Part shown: positions 35,946 to 44,559 of the stretch, in pieces | How positions within the stretch are numbered: the first letter of the stretch is position 1 | Layout of the letters: each line of letters opens with the position of its first letter | Assembly (NCBI GenBank): GCA_016721845.1 | Contig: JADKHK010000013.1 | Span: forward strand, 310,001 to 374,000 | Reading direction: 5' to 3' | Length of the DNA stretch: 64,000 nt | From: Lysobacterales bacterium | GTDB taxonomy: Bacteria > Pseudomonadota > Gammaproteobacteria > Xanthomonadales > Ahniellaceae | The notes under the pieces: model-generated | Database searches by the model: none | Seen by the model: the letters and a program-made list of their open reading frames with translations, nothing else | Told to the model about the DNA's origin: nothing | Position numbers and translations under genes: made by a program

Positions 35946-38900
35946 TCATTCAAAGCCGTTGCGATAGATCGTCGCGCTCGGACTGAGGCTGACCGTGACC
36001 GGCGGGCCGTTGCCCACCGCGTTTCGCGCCGTCACCTGGCAGTCATAATGCAAATCGTTGACCAACGGCGCCACGATGATCGGAGACGTCGCCTGAGTGA
36101 GCATGAGCGAGCCCGGATCGCACTGTGCGGTGTAGTCGAGGATTGGCGCACCCAGTGCCGGAACGGTGAACACGATACCGGATCCGGCGTCTCCGTCGAC
36201 GACCGATACGTTGCGAACCTCGCTCGGCACGGCGCGCGCGGCGACGACGATATCGCCCGATTCGGGGCCATCCCCCGCGACATTGCTGGCACGGACGCGG
36301 CAAGTCAGGTTCTGTCCATTGCTTTGGCCGCCCAGCGTCAACGGTGACGAGGGTCCGATGACGATGCGTGTGGCCCCGGGCGAACAGCGCACGCGATAAC
36401 TGGTGATCGGCGCGCCGCCGTCGAACGCCGGCGGATCAAAGGTGAAACGAATTTCTCCGTTGTACCCGACCCCGGCCAGATTCAAGGGCACCTCGGGCAC
36501 GGTGCGTGGCACGACCGTGAACGTGGCCGACTGGCCAAGACCGGCATCGTTGATCGCTGCGAGCGCGCAACCGTAAGCGGTGCCGTTGACCAGTCCGGAA
36601 AAGCCCAGCGGCGACGCGTTCCCCGTGGTTACCCACGCACCCGGGTCGCAAGCGAGACGAAATCCGGTCACGACGGCCCCGCCATTGTTCGCGGGCGGCG
36701 AAAACGCAACGCTGAAAGTTGCAACGCCGGCCGTGACCGTCAGCGCGGTCGGTGCGGAAGCCGTGGTCACCGGGATGGCCACGACGGGTGCCGTCGCTGC
36801 GCTGGGTCCAACGTCGGCCAGCGTGCGCACGCTGCAGCTGTAGGCGACGCCATTGCTCAGGCCAGGCACCACGATCGGCGACTGCAGCGCATCGATGACG
36901 ACATTCCCGGGGGTGCATTGCGCGCGGTATCCCGTGACTGGTCCGCTGCCGTTCGGCATGGGTGCGGCAAAACTCAGGCTCAGCTGGGCATTGCCGGGCG
37001 TCGCGACGAGGGCCTGCGGCGGATTCGGCACGCGCAACGCAGTCAGCGTGATGTCGTTGCCATCGCCACCGACATAGGAGATGCGGTAGCCGGTGTCGCC
37101 ATCATGCAGGAATCCGCCCTCGGCGACATTCTCGAAAGCGCCGACGACGGCAGTCGCGCCGGTCACATCGACCAGTTCGATCGTGCTGGGCACCGGCGCT
37201 GGCGACAGTGGGTCGAGTACGAGCGTGCCGCCGCCGATGTGGGCTGCAGGCGTGACGAGGCGATCGTTCACCGCTCCGTTGATCGCCATACGCAACGTGC
37301 CGCCGGCTTGCACGAGCAGCGCACCCGCCATCGTCCCCGAGCCGGCGAGCGTGCCGCCGTCGGCCACCGTCACCGGGCCGGACAGGCTGGTGTCGATCTG
37401 CAGGATGCCGCCGTCCACGGTGGTGGTGCCCGTGTGTGCGCGCGCGCCCTGCCAACGCAGTCGGCCCGCGCCACTCTTGCGTATGCTCGACGTGCCACTA
37501 CTCGCGCCCGACAGCGTCGCATCGAAGCCATTCGTGTCGATCACGGCGGGAGCGTTGAACACGAACGCGTTCGCGAAGGCCAGGTCCTGGGCGTCGAAGC
37601 GCAATCGTGCGCCCGCGCCGTCGAAACTGAGCGGGCCACTGCCGATGTTGCGCGGTGCGGCGATGTTGCTTCGCCGTGTCGCCGGAGCGGCCAGCGCCAG
37701 GGTGCCAGCGAGCAACGACGTTCCTCCGGCGTAGTTGGTGGCAGGCACGCTTCCGCCTTCTGGATCGGTGTCGCCCAGGATCTGCACGCCCGCGCCGGCT
37801 TTCACGAGCCGGCCAGCGCCGATGATGCGGCCGTCGAATCGGCAGACGTCTCCGAGCGCAGGCGAGACGCTGAGCGCTGCTCCGGCGAGCAAATCGACGA
37901 CACCGCCATAGATCGGGCCGTTGTCGATGCCACTGATGCAGCCCGCCGAATGCGCGCCAGCCACCTGCAAGGTGCCGAAGTAGAAACTGCCCACGCCTCC
38001 GGTAACCGGTTCGACATTGCGTCCCCACACCTGCAACGTGGCGCCCGCATCGAAGCTGGCGCCCACCTTCTGTTCGAAGACGCCTGAGCTCACGCTCACC
38101 GAACCGACATGCGCGAAATTGGCGAAGGTCTGCGGATAGCCACCGGATGCCTCCCAGTCGGGCCGGAGGAATTGCGGCAAGTGGACGTGAACGCGGCCGA
38201 GCACGTCGCCGTGGTTCACGCCCGACGAGGCACCTGGATTCCAACTGCGAACGATGCCGACGTCGCCTTCGACAATCGCGCCCACTTCATTGGTGAACTG
38301 GATGTTGGCCAACCCTTCCGTCGCCATTCGGAGCGAATAGCCGTCGGTGCCGCCGCGCATTCGGCCCCGGTTGACCACGATCGTGTTGTCGAGCGCCGGC
38401 ATCTCCTGCAGGATGTAAATGCCACCGCGATAGTCGACGCGGCCGTTCACGATGCCCGAGGCTTCGTTGTACAACTCGGACGGATGCCCCTGCCACGGAT
38501 AACCCATCGTGAACCCGTCGATCGTCCCGGCATTGCTGACATAGGTCGCCTCACGGACCAGGCCGGTGTGCGCTCCGGCGTAGACGAAGGCGATCATCGT
38601 CTTGTAGAAGTCGTCCGATTTCAGCTCGCCGAGCACTTGGCCGCGGATGGCGAAAATGGTGCCGTCCTTGCTCGCCACGGCGGCATTCAACGAGGCGCCG
38701 GCGCCGATGTCGACGATGCTGTTAGCGCCGACACGGAGCGAATACGGCGCGCCGGCTGCATCGATCGTCGTGTTCGCAGTCACCGCGATGTTCAAATTGG
38801 CGATGGTCGGCGCATTGACACCGCCGACCACGGCGCCGGAGCAGACGATCTGCGCGCCGTCGACGATCGGACCGCCGCCGATGACATCGCAACTGGCGTG

Positions 38901-38951
38901 CAAGGCGCCCGACAAACACAACATCAGCCCTGCGCCTGTCCGCGTCATCAT
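35946..38951 (-). CDS. Secreted beta-helix passenger-like protein with FN3 domains and GFE tail
   Basis: 1001 residues, exported (signal about 1-19, ending LHA). The first 620 residues are repetitive and glycine-rich like autotransporter passengers, with a passenger-associated strand repeat (RKSGAGRLRWQGARAHTGTT then VDGGILQID). Next are four FN3-type domains (about 640-990), each with a PxxYRxxC-like strand (ITSYRVRCSPGA, VTGYRAQCTPGN). No outer-membrane beta-barrel follows; the protein ends SATIYRNGFE. A surface or secreted adhesin-like protein is the likeliest role, exported by a route other than classical autotransport. Confidence 0.82.
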   Translation of the reverse strand: MMTRTGAGLMLCLSGALHASCDVIGGGPIVDGAQIVCSGAVVGGVNAPTIANLNIAVTANTTIDAAGAPYSLRVGANSIVDIGAGASLNAAVASKDGTIFAIRGQVLGELKSDDFYKTMIAFVYAGAHTGLVREATYVSNAGTIDGFTMGYPWQGHPSELYNEASGIVNGRVDYRGGIYILQEMPALDNTIVVNRGRMRGGTDGYSLRMATEGLANIQFTNEVGAIVEGDVGIVRSWNPGASSGVNHGDVLGRVHVHLPQFLRPDWEASGGYPQTFANFAHVGSVSVSSGVFEQKVGASFDAGATLQVWGRNVEPVTGGVGSFYFGTLQVAGAHSAGCISGIDNGPIYGGVVDLLAGAALSVSPALGDVCRFDGRIIGAGRLVKAGAGVQILGDTDPEGGSVPATNYAGGTSLLAGTLALAAPATRRSNIAAPRNIGSGPLSFDGAGARLRFDAQDLAFANAFVFNAPAVIDTNGFDATLSGASSGTSSIRKSGAGRLRWQGARAHTGTTTVDGGILQIDTSLSGPVTVADGGTLAGSGTMAGALLVQAGGTLRMAINGAVNDRLVTPAAHIGGGTLVLDPLSPAPVPSTIELVDVTGATAVVGAFENVAEGGFLHDGDTGYRISYVGGDGNDITLTALRVPNPPQALVATPGNAQLSLSFAAPMPNGSGPVTGYRAQCTPGNVVIDALQSPIVVPGLSNGVAYSCSVRTLADVGPSAATAPVVAIPVTTASAPTALTVTAGVATFSVAFSPPANNGGAVVTGFRLACDPGAWVTTGNASPLGFSGLVNGTAYGCALAAINDAGLGQSATFTVVPRTVPEVPLNLAGVGYNGEIRFTFDPPAFDGGAPITSYRVRCSPGATRIVIGPSSPLTLGGQSNGQNLTCRVRASNVAGDGPESGDIVVAARAVPSEVRNVSVVDGDAGSGIVFTVPALGAPILDYTAQCDPGSLMLTQATSPIIVAPLVNDLHYDCQVTARNAVGNGPPVTVSLSPSATIYRNGFE

Positions 38952-38978
38952 CGCGCCTTCCGCTGTTCGGTCACATGA

Positions 38979-39179
38979 TCATATGATTTGGCACACGAGT
39001 CTCCAACGAAAACGGCGCGAATGTTCGCGCCGTTTTTTTCCGCCCCTGGCCTGGTCTGCGTTCACGTCAGGACAGGTGCGGATGGTGCCCCAACAGCCTG
39101 CACTCGCCGGATCGACCGCGCACAGGGCGGCGACCATCGCCACGGACCACCCGATGATGCGATTGAAGGTCATCGTCAT
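38979..39179 (-). CDS. Small putative exported peptide downstream of PPTase
   Basis: 66 codons. It begins with a convincing signal peptide (MTMTFNRIIGWSVAMVAALC, cleavage after PASA), leaving a short chain starting GCWGTIRTCPDVNADQARGG with two cysteines, then a very basic end. Its ATG overlaps the PPTase stop (ATGA), suggesting coupling. The last third of the frame is occupied by the terminator hairpin at 39011-39034, so the basic tail may not be real or the message may end there. Function unknown; treat as tentative. Confidence 0.4.
   Translation of the reverse strand: MTMTFNRIIGWSVAMVAALCAVDPASAGCWGTIRTCPDVNADQARGGKKRREHSRRFRWRLVCQII
39011..39039. terminator. Terminator hairpin upstream of the passenger-like gene
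   Basis: A 10-bp stem, AACGGCGCGA and TCGCGCCGTT, with an ATGT loop, is followed by seven T residues on the plus strand and four on the minus strand. The minus-strand reading would end the PPTase transcript before the passenger-like gene; no plus-strand gene precedes it. Confidence 0.75.
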
Positions 39180-39904
39180 TGCGCGTTCTCCGCCCCTGTC
39201 TGTTGCGGCGAGACCCTCTTGAATCCGGCAACGGCCGAACGCGCGGTTTCATTCTGCAGGTCGGCCGTCGCGTCGCGCAGACTGGCGATCATCCACATCG
39301 CTTCGTCCGCGACACCGCCGACGAGGTCGATACGTACCACGGCGTTGTCGTTGACGACGTCGACCGTGCCGTGTCCGGCATCCCGCCACGCCGGCTGCAG
39401 GGACTGCAGGGTCGGGCGCAGGCCGATGGCCGCGCAGCACTTGAACACTGCCTCCTTGGCCGACCAGTAGCGCGTCCATGCCCATGGATCGGCGCTGGCC
39501 TCGCAGATGCGCATCTCGTCGTCGGTCAGCGCGAAACGCAGCGCGCGCATCCGGTTCGCGCCGATGCATGCCTCGATGTCGAGGCCGAGCGAACGCCACG
39601 ACGGGGACGAGGCGACGATGGCCGCAGCAAGACCGGCGCCATGGCTGATCGAGCCGCAATAGCCCGCTGGCCAGATCGGTGCATTTCCGTCGCGCCCGAC
39701 CGCCAGCGTGTGCGCCTGGACCTGCTGCAGTGCCGTGCGTGCGGCGAGTCGGCCGGCAAGGAATTCGTGGTGCCGCTTCAGGTGCAGGTCCGCGGCGTAC
39801 GCCTCGATGCCCACGGCTGCGGCCCGCGCGTCCAGATCTGGGGCATCGCTGCGTTCGACAGCGATGACGATGCCGGCGGGCAGCAGGTCATGCGGAATGC
39901 GCAT
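39176..39904 (-). CDS. 4'-phosphopantetheinyl transferase (EntD/Sfp type)
   Basis: 242 residues. It transfers the phosphopantetheine arm from CoA to the serine of carrier proteins. Seen: the N-terminal EntD-like GRLAARTALQQV, the CGSISHGAGLAAA block, and the metal/CoA motif LGLDIEACIG with the WSAKEAVFKCCAAIGLRP signature. The start giving MRIPHDLLPAG has GGAG nearby. An unusual exported carrier protein with an intact attachment serine lies 1.3 kb away, making it the obvious local substrate. Transcribed divergently from the SGNH gene. Confidence 0.9.
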   Translation of the reverse strand: MRIPHDLLPAGIVIAVERSDAPDLDARAAAVGIEAYAADLHLKRHHEFLAGRLAARTALQQVQAHTLAVGRDGNAPIWPAGYCGSISHGAGLAAAIVASSPSWRSLGLDIEACIGANRMRALRFALTDDEMRICEASADPWAWTRYWSAKEAVFKCCAAIGLRPTLQSLQPAWRDAGHGTVDVVNDNAVVRIDLVGGVADEAMWMIASLRDATADLQNETARSAVAGFKRVSPQQTGAENAQ

Positions 39905-40072
39905 CGGGCTCCATGTGCCGTGACCAAATCGGGGAAGCGCTATTGCAGCACTCGCCCTCGATTTGCACCAGCTGGTCCGCGGCATCGGGTCGGCAACGCT
40001 TGGTGCATACTGAGTGCGCGCTGTGCACGACATCGGGCCGCGCAGATTGGGAACCGCCATCCGGAGCGCGTC

Positions 40073-41203
40073 TTGCATCCAAGCCCGTCCAGCAATGAAC
40101 CACCGAGCGCGGCTGATCGCCCGGGCGTGGCGACGAATATTCCGGACGTCCCCTGGCTGCGTCACTTCGGCATCGCCGTGCTGATCGCGCTCGCCCTGCT
40201 CGCGGTGTGGGAGTGGCACATGCGCGGCCTGCAGTTGTCCGCGGGCGATCTCGACGACAGCGCCTCGGCCTGGGCCGCACAACGTCGACACATCGCCACC
40301 GGCACCGCCGAGGTCGTGATCGTTGGGGATTCGCGCATCCTGTTCGGCACCGATTTCGACCGCTTCGAGGCATTGACCGGGCGGCGTCCGATCCAGTTGG
40401 CACTGACCGGCACCCCGGCCCTTCCGGTGCTGCAGGATCTCGCAGGTGATGCCGATTTCCGCGGATTGGTGCTCGTCGGCATCAGCGAACTGGTGTACTT
40501 CAGCGTGGACCCGGGGCCGACGAGCGCGGTGCTGGAACGCTATCGGTTCGAGTCGCCGGCCGTGCGCAGCGAGTTCGTGCTGAGGCGGGCGTTGGAGCAG
40601 ACGTTTGCCTTCCTCGACGAGCACTATCGGTTGGGTACATTGGCGCGCCGCGTGGATCGCGGTTGGCGCGAAGGCGCGCCCGATCCCTACGACGAGGTCT
40701 GGAAGGTGGCCGCGAGCGGCGCCGATCGCGAGACCTGGCTGTGGCCACGCATCGCGCACGACGCCCGATTGCGCGCGCATGCGCGCCATGCATGGATCCA
40801 GGGCAAGGTGGCGGTGGTCGGCGACGACGTGATCCGCGCGACGCTCGCGGCGACCGTGGACGCGGTCGCACGAATCCGCGCCCATGGCGGTGAGGTTGTC
40901 TTCCTGCGGCCACCGTCGGCCTACCAGTTCCGCTTCGGCGAGGAACACTACCTGCCACGCGATCGCGGTTGGGACGCCTTGCTGGCCGCGGCCCGGGTAA
41001 AGGGCATCCACTTCGAGGACGACCCGGCGATGCAGGGCCTGGACCTGCCCGAGTACTCGCACCTGACCCGTGCCTGCGCACGCGTCTACACCGATGCCTA
41101 TGTCCGCGCCGTCGCCGCGCGGACGCCACGCCTGAGGCTGCTCGCGAATGCGCCGACGGCGCTGGCACCGGCGGATTGCCGTGCGGGTGCCGTGCGTCGC
41201 TAG
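40073..41203 (+). CDS. Membrane-anchored SGNH-hydrolase-like protein
   Basis: 376 residues. A polar N-terminus, one hydrophobic helix (about 31-48, FGIAVLIALALLAVWEW), then a periplasmic domain of the SGNH/DltD-AlgX kind: nucleophile motif VVIVGDSRILFG with Ser87, a strand LVLVGISELVYF, and the terminal catalytic-His segment LDLPEYSHLTRAC with His330 (ExxH in place of the usual DxxH). Such proteins act as esterases or O-acyltransferases on cell-surface polymers. The start is TTG at 40073 with GGAG six bases upstream; no ATG fits. It shares the stop tetranucleotide CTAG with the convergent ACP gene. Confidence 0.72.
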   Translation: MHPSPSSNEPPSAADRPGVATNIPDVPWLRHFGIAVLIALALLAVWEWHMRGLQLSAGDLDDSASAWAAQRRHIATGTAEVVIVGDSRILFGTDFDRFEALTGRRPIQLALTGTPALPVLQDLAGDADFRGLVLVGISELVYFSVDPGPTSAVLERYRFESPAVRSEFVLRRALEQTFAFLDEHYRLGTLARRVDRGWREGAPDPYDEVWKVAASGADRETWLWPRIAHDARLRAHARHAWIQGKVAVVGDDVIRATLAATVDAVARIRAHGGEVVFLRPPSAYQFRFGEEHYLPRDRGWDALLAAARVKGIHFEDDPAMQGLDLPEYSHLTRACARVYTDAYVRAVAARTPRLRLLANAPTALAPADCRAGAVRR

Positions 41204-41763
41204 GGCAGTTTCGCTGCGATCGACGCCGCCAAGTCACTGATGGTCTCGACCCTGGCAAACTCCATCAGCGGCACCGAGACTGCGAGCCGCTCCAACGTCA
41301 TCATGACAATCTCCGAGCGCTCGACCGAGTTCGCGCCGAGATCCCTCAGCCGGTCGCTCGGCTTGAACACATGTCCTTCGAGTGCGGGCAACACGTCCTT
41401 CGTGGATTCGACGATGGCTTGAAAGGCGCGGTCCCGCTTGGAGGCCGGGGCTGCGTCGTTCGCCGGTTGCGCCGTTTCTTCGGGCGCCGTTGGCTGCTCT
41501 ATCTCGACCACGTCCGAATCGTCGGTCGCCGATTCATCGCTGCTTTCTTCCTCTTCCTCCCAGGACGCGTCCTCGTCCGTCTCCGACTCGTCTTCGGCTG
41601 CCGACTCGTCCTCCACGTATTCCTCGTCGTCGAATTCTTCCTCGGACTCCTGCGCCGAAGCGGTCGCAATCACGCCGAGCGCGCGCTCATGCAGCACGCT
41701 GTCAGCGGCAGCAACGACCAGCAGGCCGGTCAAGCCGGTGACGATGGGCAGGCGACGTCGCAT
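41200..41763 (-). CDS. Acyl carrier protein with export signal and acidic linker
   Basis: 187 residues in three parts. Residues 1-38 look like a signal peptide or membrane anchor (MRRRLPIVTGLTGLLVVAAA, possible cleavage at ASA before Gln38). Residues 39-90 are almost entirely Glu/Asp/Ser. Residues about 108-187 form a carrier domain with the phosphopantetheine serine Ser146 in RDLGANSVERSEIVMMTLER. GANSV(D/E)R is typical of AcpK-type carriers of polyketide beta-branching cassettes. A Shine-Dalgarno GAGAGAGG seven bases before the ATG supports this long form. An exported ACP is highly unusual. It shares a neighbourhood with a PPTase and an SGNH protein. Confidence 0.8.
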   Translation of the reverse strand: MRRRLPIVTGLTGLLVVAAADSVLHERALGVIATASAQESEEEFDDEEYVEDESAAEDESETDEDASWEEEEESSDESATDDSDVVEIEQPTAPEETAQPANDAAPASKRDRAFQAIVESTKDVLPALEGHVFKPSDRLRDLGANSVERSEIVMMTLERLAVSVPLMEFARVETISDLAASIAAKLP

Positions 41764-41893
41764 CTGGATGCCTCTCTCTCAATCTCGACAGACCCGGCGA
41801 TGCTCACACGACGGGCACGCGCGCGACAATCGGCGTATCCACGCAGCCATGAAGTTTCACTCGGGAGGGACGAGACACAGACGGTTCGAACGA

Positions 41894-43312
41894 TCAAGGG
41901 CCCGTGAAGCGCACCGTGGCCTGGTCGGTATCGGTCGCCAAGGCATCGAGTACTGCGCCGCCGATCAACAAGGCCTGGTTCTGCGAGAGCAGCACCTTGT
42001 TCACCCAACTGCCGAAAGTGGTGTACGCGAAGCCGTAACTGCTGCCGGTGCCGCTGTCGTAGTGGCGGGCCATGACCATGCGCATGGGCGGCTGCCAGAA
42101 GCTCGATCCCGCAACCAGAAGCAGGCCATCCGTGCGATAGGCGACGCTGTTCGCTTCGCTGCCGGTGACGTTGTTGGCCTCGCCTTCGAGCACGAAGCTG
42201 CGTACACCCACTTTGCCGCTGACATTGCCGGCGAAGCTTGCATCGTAGGTGCCGGATGCGGTCGCGCCGATCAGGCACGGACGCAGGGTGCCGGTGTAGG
42301 CCCAGCGACAGTTGCCGAGCAGGCGCGTGCGACCGTCGGGCAGCACGGCCATGTCCGACAGACGGTCGTACTTGTCCGCCGTCATGCCCGCGGCCCAGCT
42401 GTCCATGTACAGCTGCGCCTTGCCGCCACCGCCAAACGACTGGACCAGCGCGCCGTTCGTGCCGTTGAGTTTGTAGACCATGAAGTCGTAGTCATTGCCG
42501 CTCGTGCGCGTCGATCCAGCCATCAGAATGTCGCCGTTCGCGAGGATCGCGACGCGCTTTACTTCATCGTCGAACGCCGCGCCCCAACTCAGCGTCAGCA
42601 ACCGCGAGCCGATGCTGTTGCCGCCGTCGGTGCCGCCGGTGAAGCTGGTATCGGCGAGGCCCTGCGGGGTCAGCCGCACCGCGAGTCCGTCGTTCAGCGC
42701 GCCAGTGCTGCGCAACCTCGTCCCGGCGATCACGGCACGGCCCTGCGCGTCGATCACGATGTCGTGATAGACCATGCCCGCGCCGTTGCCGTCGCACAGC
42801 AGTGCCTTGCCGGCATTGCCATAGCTCGAGTCGAGCACGCCGTTGCTGCCGTAGCGCACGACGATGCCGCAATAGCCGTAACCCGTTTCGGTGTAGCCCG
42901 CGACATAGATCCGCCCCGACGCGTCGAGTGCGACGCCGTTCGCGACATCGGCGGAACGCCCGCTGCTGCCGAAGTTCGCGCTGAACTTGCCGCTGCCTGC
43001 GAACGTGAGGTCAAGCGATCCGCTCGCGGACAGTCGGGTCACGGTCAGGTCGGACACATCGCCGCTGCCACCGAGTGGCGCCCTGCGCGCAAACCCGACG
43101 ATCACGACCTTGCCATCGGCCTGCACCACGGCATCGTTGGCCTCATCCCATTTCTCGGTCGGCAGATCGAACCAGATCGACTGCCTGCCCCCGTAACCCC
43201 AGTTCGCGTCGAGCGGCGGCGTCCACATCTGCGCCTGCAAGGGTGAGGCGCCAACAGACATCAGGGCGAGCAGTGCGGCATTTCGGACTCGAAGGCTCAT
43301 CACAGATCCCAT
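41894..43312 (-). CDS. Exported delta-60 repeat (beta-propeller-like) protein
   Basis: About 472 residues. A signal peptide (ending PLQA) is followed by repeated units of about 55-60 residues of the delta-60 type: AVVQADGKVVIVGFA, GVALDASGRIYVAGYTE, DIVIDAQGRAVIAGTR, VAILANGDILMAGSTR, DMAVLPDGRTRLLGNC. Such proteins probably form beta-propellers and are secreted or surface located, with unknown function. It has no GFE tail (ends ATVRFTGP). Two ATGs are possible, 43312 and 43300; each has a fair ribosome site. It lies upstream of the ACP gene on the same strand with a 130-base gap. Confidence 0.85.
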   Translation of the reverse strand: MGSVMSLRVRNAALLALMSVGASPLQAQMWTPPLDANWGYGGRQSIWFDLPTEKWDEANDAVVQADGKVVIVGFARRAPLGGSGDVSDLTVTRLSASGSLDLTFAGSGKFSANFGSSGRSADVANGVALDASGRIYVAGYTETGYGYCGIVVRYGSNGVLDSSYGNAGKALLCDGNGAGMVYHDIVIDAQGRAVIAGTRLRSTGALNDGLAVRLTPQGLADTSFTGGTDGGNSIGSRLLTLSWGAAFDDEVKRVAILANGDILMAGSTRTSGNDYDFMVYKLNGTNGALVQSFGGGGKAQLYMDSWAAGMTADKYDRLSDMAVLPDGRTRLLGNCRWAYTGTLRPCLIGATASGTYDASFAGNVSGKVGVRSFVLEGEANNVTGSEANSVAYRTDGLLLVAGSSFWQPPMRMVMARHYDSGTGSSYGFAYTTFGSWVNKVLLSQNQALLIGGAVLDALATDTDQATVRFTGP

Positions 43313-43699
43313 TCAGCTCCGGCGATTGCCGGCGTGCATGGGGGAACGACATGCGGTGTGCAACCCTGACATCACGTCGACAATCTGCCGCGCGTCAGGC
43401 GCTACGCGCAACAGGTTGTTGACGTGATGGCCCGGGTATCAACTTCGCTCCAGAATAAAGGTTGATCTTGCGCGGCGTGTCGACTTACGTCGAAAACACG
43501 ATCTGGTCGACCGCCGCGCCTGTAGCGCAATTGGTGCCAGCTTCGCCTGCATGTATCAACTCATATACCGCCTCGTGCCGTGGGATCCAGCGCTTCGTCA
43601 GCGCGCTCATCTGGATCAGTCTGGACGATTGATTTTCATCAAGAGTGGCCGGCTGCGCAGGGCGTACCATCAACGCTGGCCGAACTGGCGGAGATCCAC
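43313..43699. other. Intergenic region without a convincing gene
   Basis: 387 bases between the delta-60 gene and the reductase remnant. Short open frames exist on both strands but none shows family features, a ribosome site or a signal peptide. I see no IS end or tRNA fragment here. It marks the left edge of the accessory region. Confidence 0.5.
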
Positions 43700-44225
43700 A
43701 TGCGCATCACCACCACGCCCTTCCTGGTCGCGATCGCGACCATCAGTGCCGCCAGCGTGATGGCGGCCATTCCAAGCGTCGACTGGGTGTCCACTGCCGC
43801 CATGAGCCTGTCCGCCGGCGTGGCGGCCTTGGCCATGATGGGCATGGCGGCCCTGCTGGGGGCGCGTTGGCGTTGGGTCGAGAGCCTGTTCGGCGGGCTC
43901 GATCGTGTCTACGAGGTGCACAAGTGGCTGGGTGTGTGGGCCCTGGTGCTGGCCTCGGTACATCTGGTGTTCAAGGCCGGCGCACCGGGACGAGCTGGGC
44001 GCGCTGGCGCGCCAGCGTGACGTGGATTGGGTGCAGGTCGCCGGTGGTGCAGATGCACCCGAGTTCCGCGCGCGCATTGAGCGGCTGGTGGGCGAGGTGG
44101 GTGCGTCGAAGATCACCATCAGCTTCTGTGGTCCAGTCGGCCTGCTGGAGAAGGTGCGTGCCGAAATGACCCGACATGGCATCCCGGACTCGAAGCTTCA
44201 CTACGAAAAGTTCGAATTCCGCTGA
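43700..44225 (+). pseudogene. Ferric-reductase-like flavocytochrome, internally deleted
   Basis: The ATG at 43700 (GGAG upstream) opens a frame with N-terminal membrane helices of ferric reductase/NADPH-oxidase-type proteins (TTPFLVAIATISAASVMAAI, then RVYEVHKWLGVWALVLASVH). Near 43985 the sequence jumps, out of frame, to the C-terminal end of the NAD-binding domain of the same kind of protein (ITISFCGPVGLLEKVRAEMT, ending YEKFEFR). The rest of the membrane part and the FAD domain are missing. This is an internal deletion with frameshift, so a dead gene. Confidence 0.75.
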
Positions 44226-44494
44226 ACCGGGTCGCCGGAGATCGATGACCCGCGAGGGTTCACGCAATCCCGATCGCCGAGCGAGAGGAGCGAGCGCGCT
44301 GCGAGGTAGGGTTCCGCCGCGCGTATCTCGACAAGTGCCGTTTGCAGCAAATAGTGCAGCGCACTTCGCTGAAGAGCTTTGTGTTCCATCGGTTACTCGT
44401 TGGGGTCGATCCAGCGCGTCACCGTGGTTACGCCGACTTTGTTGTTGCGGAGCTGCGATCCGAGGGTGGAAAGGCACGTGCTGTTGACGCTCAC
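44226..44494. other. Remnant-rich intergenic stretch
   Basis: No supported gene. A minus-strand frame of 62 codons (44201-44389, MEHKALQRSALHYLLQTALV) overlaps the reductase remnant and could be the start of a small conserved protein, but it is too short and uncharacterised to call. The right end runs into IS21-like end sequence. Confidence 0.4.
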
Positions 44495-44533
44495 TTAAAA
44501 CTGACCCGGGCTGCTCGTTCAAAAATGACCCAC
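44495..44533. repeat. IS21-like end fragment (two direct repeats)
   Basis: Two direct repeats 24 bases apart, TTAAAACTGACCC (44495) and TCAAAAATGACCC (44519), have the look of the repeated transposase-binding sites at the ends of IS21-family elements. No istA/istB genes remain. The Hsp70-like remnant begins just after it, missing its own N-terminus. Confidence 0.5.
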
Positions 44534-44559
44534 CCCGGAAGGCTACCCTCAACCTCACA

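Noticed and set aside
43485..43673. A 62-codon minus-strand frame left of the reductase remnant.
   Set aside because: No ribosome site, no family features, and unremarkable composition.
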